Positions 47,266-57,719 of a DNA stretch of 64,000 nucleotides are shown here, piece by piece. The stretch comes from Nitrospirillum amazonense (GTDB lineage: Bacteria > Pseudomonadota > Alphaproteobacteria > Azospirillales > Azospirillaceae). A program made the position numbers and the translations under genes. Location of the stretch: the NCBI RefSeq assembly GCF_007828045.1, contig NZ_VITN01000011.1, positions 124,001 to 188,000 on the forward strand. The letters run 5' to 3'. The notes below the pieces were generated by a model. It did no database searches. It was not told where the DNA came from and saw only the letters and a list, made by a program, of their open reading frames with translations. Every line of letters begins with the position of its first letter. The first letter of the stretch is position 1.

Positions 47266-49596
47266 TTAGAACTGCGAACCGAAGCTGAAGCGGAACTGCT
47301 GAATGCGGTCGTAGCTCTTCTTCATCCACGGATAGGCCAAGTCGATACGGATGGGGCCGAAGGGCGACTTCCAGGACACGCCCACGCCCGAGGAAGCGCG
47401 GAACGCGAACTCGTCATGGAAATCGTCACCCGGCAACGGCGACTCACCGCTCTGGTCCAGGGCACCGATGTCGGTGAAGACGTGGAAGTCCACACCCAGT
47501 TCCTCCGGCAAGCCCAGCGGGAAGGTGACTTCCGACGTGCCGCGCACCAGACGCTTACCGCCCAGGGCGTCGTTGCCGCCGTTGCTGCTGAAGGCGCGGG
47601 GGCCGACACCGGCCACCTGGAAGCCGCGCAGGGTGTCGCCGCCCAGGAAGAAGCGGTCCTGAATGCGCACGAACTCACCGCCCAGGCCCAGGATGTAGCC
47701 GACCTCGCCCTCTACCTTCAGCACGACATTGCTGAACAGCGGGAAGTAGATACCCGAGGTCAGGCGGTTGCGCAGGAAGTGCACGCTGCCGCCCAGGCCC
47801 GCCACCTGGTTGGTGATGGTGAAATAGTAACCGGAGGTGGGCTTCAGGCGGCTGTCACGGGCGTCGAAGGTCAGGGCGGACTGGATGGACGAGGTCGTCG
47901 TCGCACCCACCTGCTCCTGCACGAAGCGCGTGGTCTCATAGGTGATGTCGCTGATCCGGGTGTGGGACAGCGTGTAGGTCACCAGTTCGCGCAAGCGGTC
48001 GGAGATGGGGAAGCCGGCACGGATGTCGAAGCCCGTGCTGGACATGTCGTAGCTGTAGGACTCTTCCGTCGTGTTGGCGTTGCGGTCCGTGCGGAACAGG
48101 TCCACGCCCATCGCCAGATCCCGGTTCATGAAATAGGGATCGGTATAGGAGATGGTGAATTCCTTGGAGTAGTAGGACCACATCGTCGAGAAACGGATGT
48201 CTTGGCCCGTACCCAGGAAGTTGCGCTGGCGGATCGAGAAGTCGATCAGCGCGCCTTCGGTGGTGGAGTAACCCAGGCCCACCTGGATTTCGCCGGTGGA
48301 CTGTTCGCTGAGATCGACGGTCAACACCGCCTGGTCGGGCGTGCTGCCCTCGCTCGGCTTGATCTTGACGTCATCGAAAAAGCCCAGGTCCTTCACGCGC
48401 TGCTCGGAGCGCTTGACCTTGGACGCGTTGAAGGGGTCGCCTTCGGCCAGCAGCAACTCGCGCCGCACCACCTTGTCCAGGGTGATGAGGTTGCCGTTGA
48501 TGTCGATGCGCTCGACGAACACCCGCGGGCTGGGGTTGATCTCGAAGTGCAGATCGACGGTCTGCGTGTCGGCGTGGCGTTCCTCATTGGGATCCACCTG
48601 CACGAACGCGTACTGCTGGTCGCCCAGCTTGTCCTGCAGCTTGTTGATCGTGCTTTCGATCTTGTCGGCGTTGAACCAGTCGCCTTCCTTGGTCTCGATC
48701 ACCTCCCGCAGGGGGGCCAGATCGATGTCCTTGATGGCGCTGGTCAGTTCGATCTTGCCGAACTTGTAGCGCTTGCCCTCGTCCAGGGCCATGGTGATGA
48801 AGAACTTGTCGCGCGACGGCGTCAGTTCCGCGACCGACGACATCACCCGGAAATCGGGGTAGCCGTTACGGAAATAGAAGCGGCGGATCTGTTCCTTGTC
48901 ATAAGCCAGGCGATCGGGATCATAGGTGTCGTCGCTGGACAGGAAGCGCCACCAACGCGATTCCTTGGTCACCATGACATTGCGCAGGTCGCTGTCGTCA
49001 TAGATGTTGTTGTTGATGAAGCTGATCAGCTGCACGCCGGTCAGCGGGCCTTCATCGATCTCGAACACGAGGTCGACGCGGTTCTGTTCCAGCTGGACGA
49101 TCTTGGGTTCGATGCGCGCGGCGAAGCGGCCGTTACGGCGGTAGACGTCCAGCATGCGCTGCACGTCCTGCTGCACGCGGGATCGGGTGAACACCAGGCG
49201 CGAGCGCAGCTGGACTTCGGACTGCAGGTCCTCGGTCTTGACGCGCTTGTTCCCTTCGAAGACCACGCGGTTGATGATCGGGTTCTCGACCACGGCCACC
49301 ACCAGGGTGTCGCCGTCGCGACGCAGGGTCACGTCGGCGAACAGGCCGGTGGCGAACAGGGCCTTCAGCGATTCATCGATCTTGTCCGGATTGAAGGCAT
49401 CGCCCTGCGACACGACCAGGTAGGAGCGGACCGTGGCCTGCTCGATACGCTGGGTGCCTTCGACGCGGATGTCCTTGATGACGCCACCGGACAGGATCTC
49501 CTGAGCCCAGGCACCGGACGAAAGAGCGACAGCTGACGTTGCGGTGGTGCCGGCGATAGCCAGGCACAGCGCCGCTACTCTCGAAACCGAACCCAA
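47266..49596 (-). CDS. bamA: Outer-membrane protein assembly factor BamA
   Basis: Central pore of the outer-membrane protein insertion machine. The 776-aa protein has a signal peptide ending near GAWAQE, five POTRA domains (about residues 35-430; first IKDIRVEGTQRIEQATV, last RVFVERIDINGNLITLDKVV), and a C-terminal Omp85 barrel whose last residue is phenylalanine (RFSFGSQF). No ATG fits the signal peptide; TTG at 49596 with GGGGGA upstream is taken as start. It lies 13 bases after rseP. Confidence 0.95.
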   Translation of the reverse strand: MGSVSRVAALCLAIAGTTATSAVALSSGAWAQEILSGGVIKDIRVEGTQRIEQATVRSYLVVSQGDAFNPDKIDESLKALFATGLFADVTLRRDGDTLVVAVVENPIINRVVFEGNKRVKTEDLQSEVQLRSRLVFTRSRVQQDVQRMLDVYRRNGRFAARIEPKIVQLEQNRVDLVFEIDEGPLTGVQLISFINNNIYDDSDLRNVMVTKESRWWRFLSSDDTYDPDRLAYDKEQIRRFYFRNGYPDFRVMSSVAELTPSRDKFFITMALDEGKRYKFGKIELTSAIKDIDLAPLREVIETKEGDWFNADKIESTINKLQDKLGDQQYAFVQVDPNEERHADTQTVDLHFEINPSPRVFVERIDINGNLITLDKVVRRELLLAEGDPFNASKVKRSEQRVKDLGFFDDVKIKPSEGSTPDQAVLTVDLSEQSTGEIQVGLGYSTTEGALIDFSIRQRNFLGTGQDIRFSTMWSYYSKEFTISYTDPYFMNRDLAMGVDLFRTDRNANTTEESYSYDMSSTGFDIRAGFPISDRLRELVTYTLSHTRISDITYETTRFVQEQVGATTTSSIQSALTFDARDSRLKPTSGYYFTITNQVAGLGGSVHFLRNRLTSGIYFPLFSNVVLKVEGEVGYILGLGGEFVRIQDRFFLGGDTLRGFQVAGVGPRAFSSNGGNDALGGKRLVRGTSEVTFPLGLPEELGVDFHVFTDIGALDQSGESPLPGDDFHDEFAFRASSGVGVSWKSPFGPIRIDLAYPWMKKSYDRIQQFRFSFGSQF

Positions 49597-49609
49597 TTAT
49601 TTCCCCCGG

Positions 49610-50752
49610 TCAAACTTTGGAAATCAGAGACTTAACGAAACTGCCCACGCCAAAGTGGATCAGATCGTTCCAAGTGGCGAAAATCATGAGACTAAGTACC
49701 AAAGCCAGGCCGATCCGGAAACCATATTCCTGAGCGCGCTCGCCCAGGGGACGGCCCCGCAAAGCTTCCAGGCCATAGTACATAAGATGTCCGCCGTCCA
49801 GCATGGGGACGGGGAAGAGGTTGATCAGGCCCAGGTTCACCGACAGCACGGTCATGAACCAGATGACTTGGACCAGGCCCAACTGCGCCATCTGTCCAGA
49901 CATCTGCACGATGCGCAGCGGCCCGCCGAGATCTTCGGTGCCATGGCTGCCCGCGATCATTTGGCCCACGGCGTCCAGCGTGCCGGTGATCAGGGCCCAG
50001 GTCGCCTTGCACGCCGCCCACACGGCGTTCAGCGGGTCGCGGCGATGGTATTCGTCCTGCCCGCGGATGACGCCCAGGCGGCCGATGCGGCTCTTGTTAC
50101 CGAAACGGTCTTCCGATTCCACGGCGCGCGGCGTGACGCGCAGATCAACCTGCGCGTCGCCGCGCTGCACCTTCACATCCAGGGTCACATCCGGATTGAT
50201 GGCGATGATCTGCTGCAAGTCCTCGAACCGCTCGATCTTGTGGCCGCCCAGTTCCAGCACGCGGTCGCCCGCCTGCAGGCCGGCCACGGCGGCGGCGCTG
50301 TCGGGCTCCACCTGTTGCAGCACGGCGGGCGTGTAGGGCTGGCCGTAGAACATGAACAGCAGCGACAGGGCCACGATGGCGAACAGGAAATTGGCCATGG
50401 GGCCCGCCACCACGATGGCGGCGCGCTGGCCCACCCGCTTGTAGTGGAAGGATACGGCACGCTCTTCCGGCGTCATGGAGCGGGTCTCGGCGCCGGGCCG
50501 GCTGGCGGCGTCGGCGTCACCGAACATCTTCACGTAGCCGCCCAGCGGGATCAGGCTGAACTTCCAGCGCGTGCCGGCGCGGTCGTTGAAACCCCAGATT
50601 TCCGGACCGAAGCCGATGGAGAACACATCCACCCGCACGCCGTTGCGGCGCGCGATATAGTAATGGCCGAACTCGTGCACGAACACGAGGACGGTCAAGA
50701 CCACCAGGAAGGTGCCCCCATAGGTGCTGGCGTAGTTCACGATCTGATGCAT
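49610..50752 (-). CDS. rseP: RIP metalloprotease RseP (site-2 protease)
   Basis: Intramembrane zinc protease of the inner membrane that cleaves anti-sigma factors or other membrane substrates. 380 aa with HEFGH in the first helix (near residue 26), a periplasmic PDZ domain (about 120-220, LQQVEPDSAAAVAGLQAGDRV), and the third zinc-ligand motif LDGGHL near residue 325. ATG at 50752 (MHQIVNYAS) has TTGGAG upstream; a GTG seven codons earlier is less likely. It sits between dxr and bamA; the 208-base gap to dxr shows nothing else. Confidence 0.96.
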   Translation of the reverse strand: MHQIVNYASTYGGTFLVVLTVLVFVHEFGHYYIARRNGVRVDVFSIGFGPEIWGFNDRAGTRWKFSLIPLGGYVKMFGDADAASRPGAETRSMTPEERAVSFHYKRVGQRAAIVVAGPMANFLFAIVALSLLFMFYGQPYTPAVLQQVEPDSAAAVAGLQAGDRVLELGGHKIERFEDLQQIIAINPDVTLDVKVQRGDAQVDLRVTPRAVESEDRFGNKSRIGRLGVIRGQDEYHRRDPLNAVWAACKATWALITGTLDAVGQMIAGSHGTEDLGGPLRIVQMSGQMAQLGLVQVIWFMTVLSVNLGLINLFPVPMLDGGHLMYYGLEALRGRPLGERAQEYGFRIGLALVLSLMIFATWNDLIHFGVGSFVKSLISKV

Positions 50753-50960
50753 CGTCCCAAACTCCAATAACACCCCCTCCTTCAGGGCTTCCCCGCCTCA
50801 CCCCGCCTTCCGGCGCGGAAACTGGGACACGCATGAGAAGAGGGCCTGTTTGCCTGGTCGCGATGGTGCGCCGCGTTGGTGAACAAAACGTCACCGGCAG
50901 CGGCTTCGCAACCTGGCCGGCAGGCCCCGGTCATCCTTGAACGGCCGGGACCCCCGTTTC

Positions 50961-52175
50961 CTATCGCGCCTGAATCGCTTCAGCCGCAACCCGCCGCGCA
51001 ACGGTATCGACTTCGCGCACATCGTCCAGTGAATTAAGGCGGGAATGCGGCACTGTCGTCATCGTGTGCTCGACAATACGCTCGATATCCAGGAAGCCGA
51101 TGCGGCCATCCAGGAAGGCGGCCACGGCCATCTCGTTGGCGGCGTTCATGACGCAGGCGGCGCAACCGCCGGCCCGCATGGCCTCGCGCGCCAGGCGCAG
51201 CGCCGGGAACTTCTCCGGATCGGGGGCGTGGAACTCCAGATGGCCGGCGGTCACCAGGTTCAGGCGATCACCCGGGGTGGCGATGCGGCGCGGCCAGCCC
51301 AGGGCCACGGCGATGGGCGTGCGCATGTCCGGCGTGCCCAGCTGCGCCAGGACGGAACCGTCGACATATTCCACCAGGCTGTGCACCACCGACTGCGGGT
51401 GGACCAGCACGTCGATCTTATCCTCGGGCATGCCGAACAAATGGTGGGCCTCGATGACCTCCAGCCCCTTGTTCATCATGGTGGCGCTGTCGACCGAGAT
51501 CTTGGCGCCCATGTCCCAGGTGGGGTGGGCCACCGCCTCCTTCACCGTGGCGCGGGCCATATCCTCGCGCGTCTTGTTGCGGAAGGGCCCGCCCGAGGCG
51601 GTCAGGATCAGGCGGCTCACGCCCTCCACCCGCTCGGAGTCGAAGACCTGGAAGATGGCGCTGTGTTCGCTGTCCACCGGCAGCAGGGTGGCGCCATGGC
51701 GCTTCACCTCGGCCATCATCAGCGCCCCGGCGCAGACCAGCACCTCCTTGTTGGCGAAGGCCACGGTGGCGCCACGACGGGCGGCAGCCAGCGTCGGTTC
51801 CATGCCGGCGGCGCCCACGATGGCGGCCATGACCCAGTCCGCGGGGCGCGCGGCGGCGTCCACCACCGCCTGGGCACCGGCGGCGACCTCGATGCCGGTA
51901 CCGGACAGCGCGTCCTTCAAGGCGGCGTAATGGGCCTCATCCGCCACCACGGCGGCCTTGGCGCGCAGCTCCTTGGCCTGGCGGGCCAGCAGATCCACGT
52001 TCTTGCGGGCCACCAGCGCCTCGACCTGGTACTTCTCCGGGTCGGCCGCGACCAGCTCGACCGTGTTGCAGCCCACCGAGCCGGTGGAGCCCAGGATGGT
52101 CACCGTGCGCGCGGCTGGAACGGCGGCGGCCGCCGCCTCCGGCGCCACAACGGCCTGCAGGGAACTCACCACCAT
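50961..52175 (-). CDS. dxr: 1-deoxy-D-xylulose 5-phosphate reductoisomerase
   Basis: NADPH-dependent second enzyme of the MEP isoprenoid pathway. 404 aa, with an NADPH-binding [16 protein letters not shown] after an Ala-rich N terminus, [11 protein letters not shown], the metal-site [12 protein letters not shown], and LTASGGPFR. It overlaps the end of cdsA by ten bases. It feeds undecaprenyl diphosphate synthesis by the upstream uppS. Confidence 0.97.
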   Translation of the reverse strand: MVVSSLQAVVAPEAAAAAVPAARTVTILGSTGSVGCNTVELVAADPEKYQVEALVARKNVDLLARQAKELRAKAAVVADEAHYAALKDALSGTGIEVAAGAQAVVDAAARPADWVMAAIVGAAGMEPTLAAARRGATVAFANKEVLVCAGALMMAEVKRHGATLLPVDSEHSAIFQVFDSERVEGVSRLILTASGGPFRNKTREDMARATVKEAVAHPTWDMGAKISVDSATMMNKGLEVIEAHHLFGMPEDKIDVLVHPQSVVHSLVEYVDGSVLAQLGTPDMRTPIAVALGWPRRIATPGDRLNLVTAGHLEFHAPDPEKFPALRLAREAMRAGGCAACVMNAANEMAVAAFLDGRIGFLDIERIVEHTMTTVPHSRLNSLDDVREVDTVARRVAAEAIQAR

Positions 52176-53056
52176 GACCCATTCTCCCCAATCAGGGCGT
52201 GGAACAGCGCGAACACCGGCGCCGCCATGACCAGCCCATCAATGCGATCCAACAATCCGCCATGCCCGGGGATCAGCGAGCCGCTGTCCTTCACGTCGCA
52301 CCGGCGCTTCATATACGATTCGAACAGGTCGCCCGCCTGGCCCACCACCGCGATGACGGCCGCCACCAGGGCGCCCGCGCCGGGCGAGGACACAGTCGCC
52401 AGCGGTGACAGGGCCAACCCTACCAAAGCCGCGGCCGCCATGCCGCCCAAAAGGCCCGCCCAGGTCTTCTTCGGGCTGATGCGTGGCGCCAGCTTGGGCC
52501 CGCCGATGGCGCGGCCGGCGGCATAGGCGCCGATATCGGTAGCCCAGATGGCCAGCAGCAGGAACAGAAACAGCCAGGGGGCGTCGGGGCCCGCCCGGTT
52601 GCGGATCCAGTCCAGCGCCAGACAGCCGCCGCCGACGTAAGGCACGATCAGCGCGAACAGGATGGGCGCCGGCAGCCGGCCACCCTGCCCCGCGTCCTGC
52701 GCCTCGGGCGCATGCGGATGACCGCCGGCGGCGGCCCACCACAACAGCGCCGTCTGCGCCGCCAGCAAGACCAGGGCGTAAAGCGGCCCGGCCACGAACT
52801 CGCCACTGAGGGTGACCAGGATGGTCATCAGCCCCATGGCCGTGGCCCAGGGCTGGCGCCCCGGCACCACCAGGCGCAGCCATTCCAGACCGGCGATGAC
52901 GGCGACCGCCACCAGCACCAGCTGAAAGACGATGCCGCCCAGCCACACGGCCACCAGGACCGGGGGCCCCAGGACCAAAGCGGAGAAGATACGGGTCTTC
53001 AGATCACCCGGCAGCTTGGCCAACAGCCCTTCAGCGCGTTCCAACCGTTGCCCCAT
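52166..53056 (-). CDS. cdsA: Phosphatidate cytidylyltransferase
   Basis: Makes CDP-diacylglycerol for phospholipid synthesis. 296-aa integral membrane protein with about eight helices and the CDS signature near the C terminus: [35 protein letters not shown] and [17 protein letters not shown] at 53056 overlaps the uppS 3' end by 26 bases; longer in-frame starts reach further into uppS and are not favoured. Confidence 0.95.
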   Translation of the reverse strand: MGQRLERAEGLLAKLPGDLKTRIFSALVLGPPVLVAVWLGGIVFQLVLVAVAVIAGLEWLRLVVPGRQPWATAMGLMTILVTLSGEFVAGPLYALVLLAAQTALLWWAAAGGHPHAPEAQDAGQGGRLPAPILFALIVPYVGGGCLALDWIRNRAGPDAPWLFLFLLLAIWATDIGAYAAGRAIGGPKLAPRISPKKTWAGLLGGMAAAALVGLALSPLATVSSPGAGALVAAVIAVVGQAGDLFESYMKRRCDVKDSGSLIPGHGGLLDRIDGLVMAAPVFALFHALIGENGSWW

Positions 53057-53768
53057 ACCGGCGGTCGCGCCGATGGAATTCCTGGATGGCGTCATCCAAT
53101 TCCTGGCGACCGAAATCCGGCCACAGCGTTTCCACGAACACCAGCTCCGCATAGGCCATCTGCCACAGCAGGAAGTTGCTGATGCGCTTTTCCCCGCTGG
53201 TGCGGATCACCAGGTCCGGATCGGGGATGTCCTGGGTATAGAGCGAGGCGCCCAGGCTTTCCACCGTCACCTGGTCGGCCGTCATGCGCCCAGCCCTCAC
53301 CTCTTCCGCCAAGTGGCGGGCGGCGTTGGCGATTTCCTGGCGCGAGCCGTAGCTGAGCGCCATGACCAACGTCAGGCCGGTGTTGTTCGCCGTCAGGGTC
53401 TCGGCGTTGGTGATCAACGTGACGATGTCGGGCGCCAGGCGCGACCGGTCGCCGATGATGCGCAGCCGCACGCCGTTCTTGTGCAGGGTGGCGATTTCCC
53501 CCCGCAGGTAGAACCGCAGCAGGTGCATCAGTTCGCTGACCTCCCCCTCCGGCCGGCTCCAGTTCTCCGACGAGAAGCTGAACAGGGTGAGGTAGGACAC
53601 GCCTAGTTCCCGCGCCGCCTCCAGCACACGCCGCACCGCCTCCACGCCCTTCTTGTGGCCGGCGGTGCGGGGCAGGCCCCGGCGCGTCGCCCAGCGCCCA
53701 TTGCCGTCCATGATGATGGCGATATGGGCGGGCGGGCGGGCGTTCAGGGGCACTGCGGCACCGGACAT
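53031..53768 (-). CDS. uppS: Undecaprenyl diphosphate synthase (isoprenyl transferase)
   Basis: cis-Prenyltransferase producing the C55 lipid carrier for peptidoglycan and O-antigen. 245 aa with HIAIIMDGNGRWATRRG (catalytic aspartate), GHKKGVEAVR, LTLFSFSSENWSRP, and the C-terminal PDLVIRTSGEKRISNF. It is preceded by frr and overlaps cdsA. Confidence 0.97.
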   Translation of the reverse strand: MSGAAVPLNARPPAHIAIIMDGNGRWATRRGLPRTAGHKKGVEAVRRVLEAARELGVSYLTLFSFSSENWSRPEGEVSELMHLLRFYLRGEIATLHKNGVRLRIIGDRSRLAPDIVTLITNAETLTANNTGLTLVMALSYGSRQEIANAARHLAEEVRAGRMTADQVTVESLGASLYTQDIPDPDLVIRTSGEKRISNFLLWQMAYAELVFVETLWPDFGRQELDDAIQEFHRRDRRYGATVGTR

Positions 53769-53830
53769 GGGACTCTCGAAGAAACTGGAACCGGGACGGG
53801 TAGGAATGAAAGCGAACCTGGGACGCCACC

Positions 53831-54388
53831 TCAGATCTGGGTGATGTCCTTTTCCTTGGCGGCGAACGCCTCATCGATCTTCTTGATGTGAGCGTCAGTC
53901 AGGGCCTGCACCTTGTCCGACCACGTCTTGTGCTCGTCCTCGGACAGGTCGCCGTCCTTCTGCGCCTTCTTCAGCAGGTCCATGCCGTCGCGGCGCACGT
54001 TGCGCACGGCCACGCGGGCCTGCTCGGCGTACTTGTTGGCGACCTTCACCAGTTCCTGGCGGCGCTCCTGGTTCAGGTCCGGGATGGGCACGCGGATGGT
54101 CTGGCCTTCGGTCTGCGGGTTAAGGCCCAGGCCAGCCTCGCGGATGGCCTTCTCGGTGGCCTTCACCATGCTGCGGTCCCACACCTGCACGGTGATCAGG
54201 CGCGGCTCGGGCACGCCGATGGTGGCGACCTGGACCAGGGGCATGTGCGACCCATAGGCCTCGACCGTCACCGGTTCCAGCAGGCTGGCCGACGCGCGGC
54301 CGGTGCGCAGGCCGGCGAATTCCTTGCGCAGGTTCTCCACGGCGCCATCCATGCGCCGGCTGATGCCATCGATATCGGGGGCGGCCAC
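53831..54388 (-). CDS. frr: Ribosome recycling factor
   Basis: Splits post-termination ribosomes with EF-G. GTG at 54388 gives 185 aa, the same length as E. coli Frr, with AGAGG upstream; a TTG two codons earlier would place the ribosome site too close. Conserved segments include [49 protein letters not shown] and RNVRRDGMD. It starts just after the pyrH stop. Confidence 0.97.
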   Translation of the reverse strand: MAAPDIDGISRRMDGAVENLRKEFAGLRTGRASASLLEPVTVEAYGSHMPLVQVATIGVPEPRLITVQVWDRSMVKATEKAIREAGLGLNPQTEGQTIRVPIPDLNQERRQELVKVANKYAEQARVAVRNVRRDGMDLLKKAQKDGDLSEDEHKTWSDKVQALTDAHIKKIDEAFAAKEKDITQI

Positions 54389-54390
54389 GT

Positions 54391-55113
54391 TCAAGCCTCT
54401 TCTTCCGTAATGATCGTGAAATGACCCCTTCCATCCATGACTTCGGCGAAACCGCCTTCCTGATGGATGGAAAAGACGAGGATAGGAATGTTGTTCTCAC
54501 GCGCCAGCGAAATCGCCGTCGCGTCCATGACCTGCAGGTCGTTGGACAGCACGTGCAGGTAGCTCAGGGAACTCAGGCGCTCAGCCGTCGGATCCTTCTT
54601 GGGGTCGGCGGTGTAGACGCCATCCACCTTGGTGCCCTTCAGCAGGGCCTCGCAACCCATTTCCGAGGCGCGCAATGCCGCGGCCGTGTCGGTGGTGAAG
54701 AAGGGGTTGCCGGTGCCGGCGGCGAAAATCACCACCCGGCCCTTTTCCATGTGGCGCACGGCGCGGCGACGGATGAAGGGCTCGCACACGCTGGCCATGG
54801 GGATGGCGGACTGCACGCGGGTGGGCACGTCGATGCGCTCCAGCGCGCTCTGCATGGCCAGGGCGTTCATCACGGTGGCCAGCATGCCCATATTGTCGGC
54901 CGTGGCGCGTTCCATGCCCGACGCGGCGCCCGAGATGCCACGGAAAATGTTGCCACCGCCGATGACCAGGCAAACCTCGACCCCCATCTGGACGACGGTC
55001 TTCACCTCGTTGGCGACGCGGTTGACGACCTTCTGGTCGAGACCGAATTCACGGTCCCCCATCAGCGCCTCGCCCGAGATTTTCAATAGCACGCGTTTGT
55101 ATCGGGCAGCCAC
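54391..55113 (-). CDS. pyrH: UMP kinase
   Basis: Hexameric amino-acid-kinase-fold enzyme phosphorylating UMP. 240 aa with [43 protein letters not shown] and [17 protein letters not shown] at 55113 is the start, with AGAGGA about ten bases upstream. It follows tsf after a 381-base gap that contains the tsf terminator. Confidence 0.97.
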   Translation of the reverse strand: MAARYKRVLLKISGEALMGDREFGLDQKVVNRVANEVKTVVQMGVEVCLVIGGGNIFRGISGAASGMERATADNMGMLATVMNALAMQSALERIDVPTRVQSAIPMASVCEPFIRRRAVRHMEKGRVVIFAAGTGNPFFTTDTAAALRASEMGCEALLKGTKVDGVYTADPKKDPTAERLSSLSYLHVLSNDLQVMDATAISLARENNIPILVFSIHQEGGFAEVMDGRGHFTIITEEEA

Positions 55114-55494
55114 GGGGTCAGGTCCTCTCGCCAGTTGATGGTCCCGGCGGCAAGCCGGGTTGGGAAGCCACGAGTGTCCGGGGTCAGATCCGGGTTAGCT
55201 CTACTGCAAACTTGCCCCCGCCGCCAAGTCTGGCGTTGCGGGAAGGCAGCACAACAGAGCCCCGAATTGTGCCGCCAAAATGACGCCGGGCCCGAAGCAC
55301 ACGAAAGAGCGGCGCGGACGATCACGCCGGCGGCCACTCTACTCACTTGGAATTGTCGGGAAAATCGCCATCCGGGGCTGACACAGAAATGGTGCCGGGA
55401 TGGCCTGGGGGCCACCATGGCAAGGGGCACCCAAGAAACCGGCGCGCCCATCACTGGACGCGCCGGTCTTACTCAACTCAGGTCGGCTGTAGGA
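55114..55494. other. tsf-pyrH intergenic region without a protein gene
   Basis: These 381 bases hold the tsf terminator (55430-55467) and the leader of pyrH. Short GC-rich inverted segments occur (for example CCCGGC...GCCGGG around 55150), but no convincing promoter, RNA gene or ORF of either strand could be identified. Confidence 0.5.
55430..55467 (-). terminator. Intrinsic terminator after tsf
   Basis: On the minus strand ACCGGCGCG (55467-55459) pairs perfectly with CGCGCCGGT (55446-55438), followed by TTCTTGG. The T-run is short but the position, 28 bases after the tsf stop, is right. Confidence 0.7.
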
Positions 55495-56412
55495 TCAGCG
55501 CGCCATCGAGGCCACTTCGGCCGCGAAATCGCTCTCTTCCTTCTCGATACCGTCACCCAGCACGAAGCGCACGAAGCCGGTCAGCTTCACCGGGGCGCCC
55601 ACGTCCTTGGCGGCGTTCTCGACGACCTTGCGGATCTTGGTCTCCTGGTCGATGACGTAGGTCTGCTCCAGCAGCACCACTTCCTCGTAGTACTTGCGCA
55701 GGCGGCCTTCCACCATCTTGGCGATGATGTCCTCGGCCTTGCCGGAGGCGCGGGCCTGGTCGGCCAGCACGTTGCGCTCACGGTCCAGGGCGGCGGTATC
55801 GACGTCGGCGATGTCCAGGGCTTCCGGACGGGCGGCGGCGATGTGCATGGCGATCTGGCGGCCCAGCTCCTGCAGCTTGGCCTTGTCGCCGGTCGACTCC
55901 AGGGCTACCAGCACGCCGATCTTGCCCAAGCCGCCGGTCAGGGCGTTGTGGACATAGGTGGCGACGACGCCGTCGGTGACCGACAGGCGGGCGGCGCGGC
56001 GCAGGTTCATGTTCTCGCCAATGGTGGCGACCAGGTGGGTCAGCTCTTCCGCGACGGTGCGGCCGTTGCCGAAAGCCTGGCCCTTCAGGGACTCGACGTT
56101 GGCATCGGTCAGCGCCAGCTTGGTCACGCCGGACACCAGGGCCTGGAACAGGTCGTTGCGGGCGACGAAGTCGGTCTCGGCGTTGATCTCGACGGCGGCG
56201 CCGACGGTGCCCTGGGAGGCGACACCGACCAAGCCCTCGGCGGCGACGCGGCCGGCCTTCTTGGCGGCGGCGGCCAGGCCCTTCTTGCGCAGCCAGTCGA
56301 TGGCGCCCTCGATGTCGCCGGCGACCTCGTTCAGGGCCTTCTTGCAGTCCATCATGCCGGCGCCGGTCTTTTCGCGCAGCTCCTTAACGAGCGCAGCCGT
56401 AATCTCAGCCAT
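55495..56412 (-). CDS. tsf: Elongation factor Ts
   Basis: Nucleotide exchange factor for EF-Tu. 305 aa with the N-terminal UBA-like domain ([21 protein letters not shown]), the EF-Tu-contact TDFVARND motif near residue 80, and the C-terminal subdomains. ATG at 56412 is the family start. It follows rpsB; the 282-base gap contains two strong hairpins. Confidence 0.98.
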   Translation of the reverse strand: MAEITAALVKELREKTGAGMMDCKKALNEVAGDIEGAIDWLRKKGLAAAAKKAGRVAAEGLVGVASQGTVGAAVEINAETDFVARNDLFQALVSGVTKLALTDANVESLKGQAFGNGRTVAEELTHLVATIGENMNLRRAARLSVTDGVVATYVHNALTGGLGKIGVLVALESTGDKAKLQELGRQIAMHIAAARPEALDIADVDTAALDRERNVLADQARASGKAEDIIAKMVEGRLRKYYEEVVLLEQTYVIDQETKIRKVVENAAKDVGAPVKLTGFVRFVLGDGIEKEESDFAAEVASMAR

Positions 56413-56544
56413 CTTCGCCTCTCTCATCGCGTCAGGGCGGACAGGCGTCCGCAGGGATTTTGCTCAGGGATCGGAGGGACGTCGCCGTCCGCATCCGGAA
56501 ATTCGCGGGGTCGCCACCCCAGCGGGGGGCCACCCATATGACAG

Positions 56545-56682
56545 CCGCCCCGAAGCGGGGCGGTGGTCGGCCGGGAACGGGAATGGTTTGAAGCATTCCA
56601 ACAACCCGGACAGCCCAGGGGCACCGCCCCCGGACAGCAAGCCGGCCGGGCCGGAACCCCTGACGGAGCCCCGGCCCGGCCG
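56545..56682 (-). promoter_or_regulatory. Two strong hairpins between rpsB and tsf
   Basis: CGGCCGGGCCGG (56643-56654) pairs perfectly with CCGGCCCGGCCG (56671-56682), starting 12 bases after the rpsB stop. A second hairpin, CCGCCCCG-AAG-CGGGGCGG, lies at 56545-56563. Neither has a T-run downstream on the minus strand, so they more likely slow or process the rpsB-tsf mRNA than terminate it. Partial attenuation would lower tsf relative to rpsB. Confidence 0.5.
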
Positions 56683-56694
56683 TTCGCTTAAGCC

Positions 56695-57474
56695 TTAGGC
56701 CTCGGCCGCGACTTCGGCTTCCTCGGCGGGGATCTCTTCCACCGGGGCCTCTTCCGAAGCGCCGACGTCGATGCCCGAGGCGGCCATCTCAGCGTGCAGA
56801 CCATCCAGCACGGCGCCGGAGATCAGCTCGCAGTACAGCTCGATGGCGCGCAGGGCGTCGTCGTTGCCGGGGATGGGGAAGGTCACGCCGTCAGGGTTGC
56901 TGTTGCTGTCCAGCACGGCCACCACGGGGATGCCCAGCTTGTTGGCTTCCTGAACGGCCAGCGACTCCTTGTTGGTGTCGATGATGACCAGGATGTCCGG
57001 CAGGCCGCCCATCTCCTTGATGCCGCCCAGCGCCCGCTCCAGCTTGTCGCGGTCACGGGTGCGGTTCAGCAGTTCCTTCTTGGTCAGGCCGGCGATCTGG
57101 CCGCCCAGCAGCTCATCCATCTCGCGCAGGCGCTTAATGGACTGGGAGATGGTCTTCCAGTTGGTCAGCATGCCGCCGAGCCAACGGTGGTTGACGTAGT
57201 ACTGGCCGCAACGGCCAGCAGCCTCGGCCACCTTCTCCTGGGCCTGGCGCTTGGTGCCGACGAACAGGACGCGGCCACCGCCGGCGACCACGTCACGCAC
57301 GGCCTGCATGGCGCGGTGCAGCATGGGCACCGACTGCTCCAGGTCGATGATGTGCACGCCGTTGCGCACACCGAAGATGTACGGGGCCATCTTCGGGTTC
57401 CAGCGACGGGTGTGGTGACCGAAATGCACGCCGGCTTCCAGCAGCTGGCGCATGGTAAAGGTAGGCATAGCCAT
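56695..57474 (-). CDS. rpsB: 30S ribosomal protein S2
   Basis: 259 aa. ATG at 57474 ([20 protein letters not shown]) gives the family start; the upstream in-frame extension lies in the leader. Conserved segments are [41 protein letters not shown] and [15 protein letters not shown]. The C terminus is an acidic Glu/Ala tail. First gene of the long minus-strand cluster ending at lpxB. The 245 bases upstream, shared with a divergent gene, hold its promoter and leader. Confidence 0.98.
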   Translation of the reverse strand: MAMPTFTMRQLLEAGVHFGHHTRRWNPKMAPYIFGVRNGVHIIDLEQSVPMLHRAMQAVRDVVAGGGRVLFVGTKRQAQEKVAEAAGRCGQYYVNHRWLGGMLTNWKTISQSIKRLREMDELLGGQIAGLTKKELLNRTRDRDKLERALGGIKEMGGLPDILVIIDTNKESLAVQEANKLGIPVVAVLDSNSNPDGVTFPIPGNDDALRAIELYCELISGAVLDGLHAEMAASGIDVGASEEAPVEEIPAEEAEVAAEA

Positions 57475-57719
57475 GAAACGGAACCTTTCTCCGGTTTGGC
57501 CTCCGTGGGCAATGCCCCTTGGCCACCTGGCCTTGAGACACCGGAAGCGGACCGCCCAGATAATAAGGACGCCCCGCAAGCCCACGTGTGGGATTGACGA
57601 TGGCCGGTGTGATACTCCGCCGCCCCGGCGATTTCAACCCCGAAGCGCGGGCGCCCGCCCTGCGGGAACGAAAGGGGTCCCCCGCGCCGGGCGCTTGGCA
57701 GTGGCGGGCCCCCACGCCT

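Noticed and set aside
47143-49536. A 797-codon plus-strand frame opposite bamA
   Set aside because: bamA is certain on the minus strand with POTRA domains and a terminal Phe; the opposite frame has no recognisable domain.
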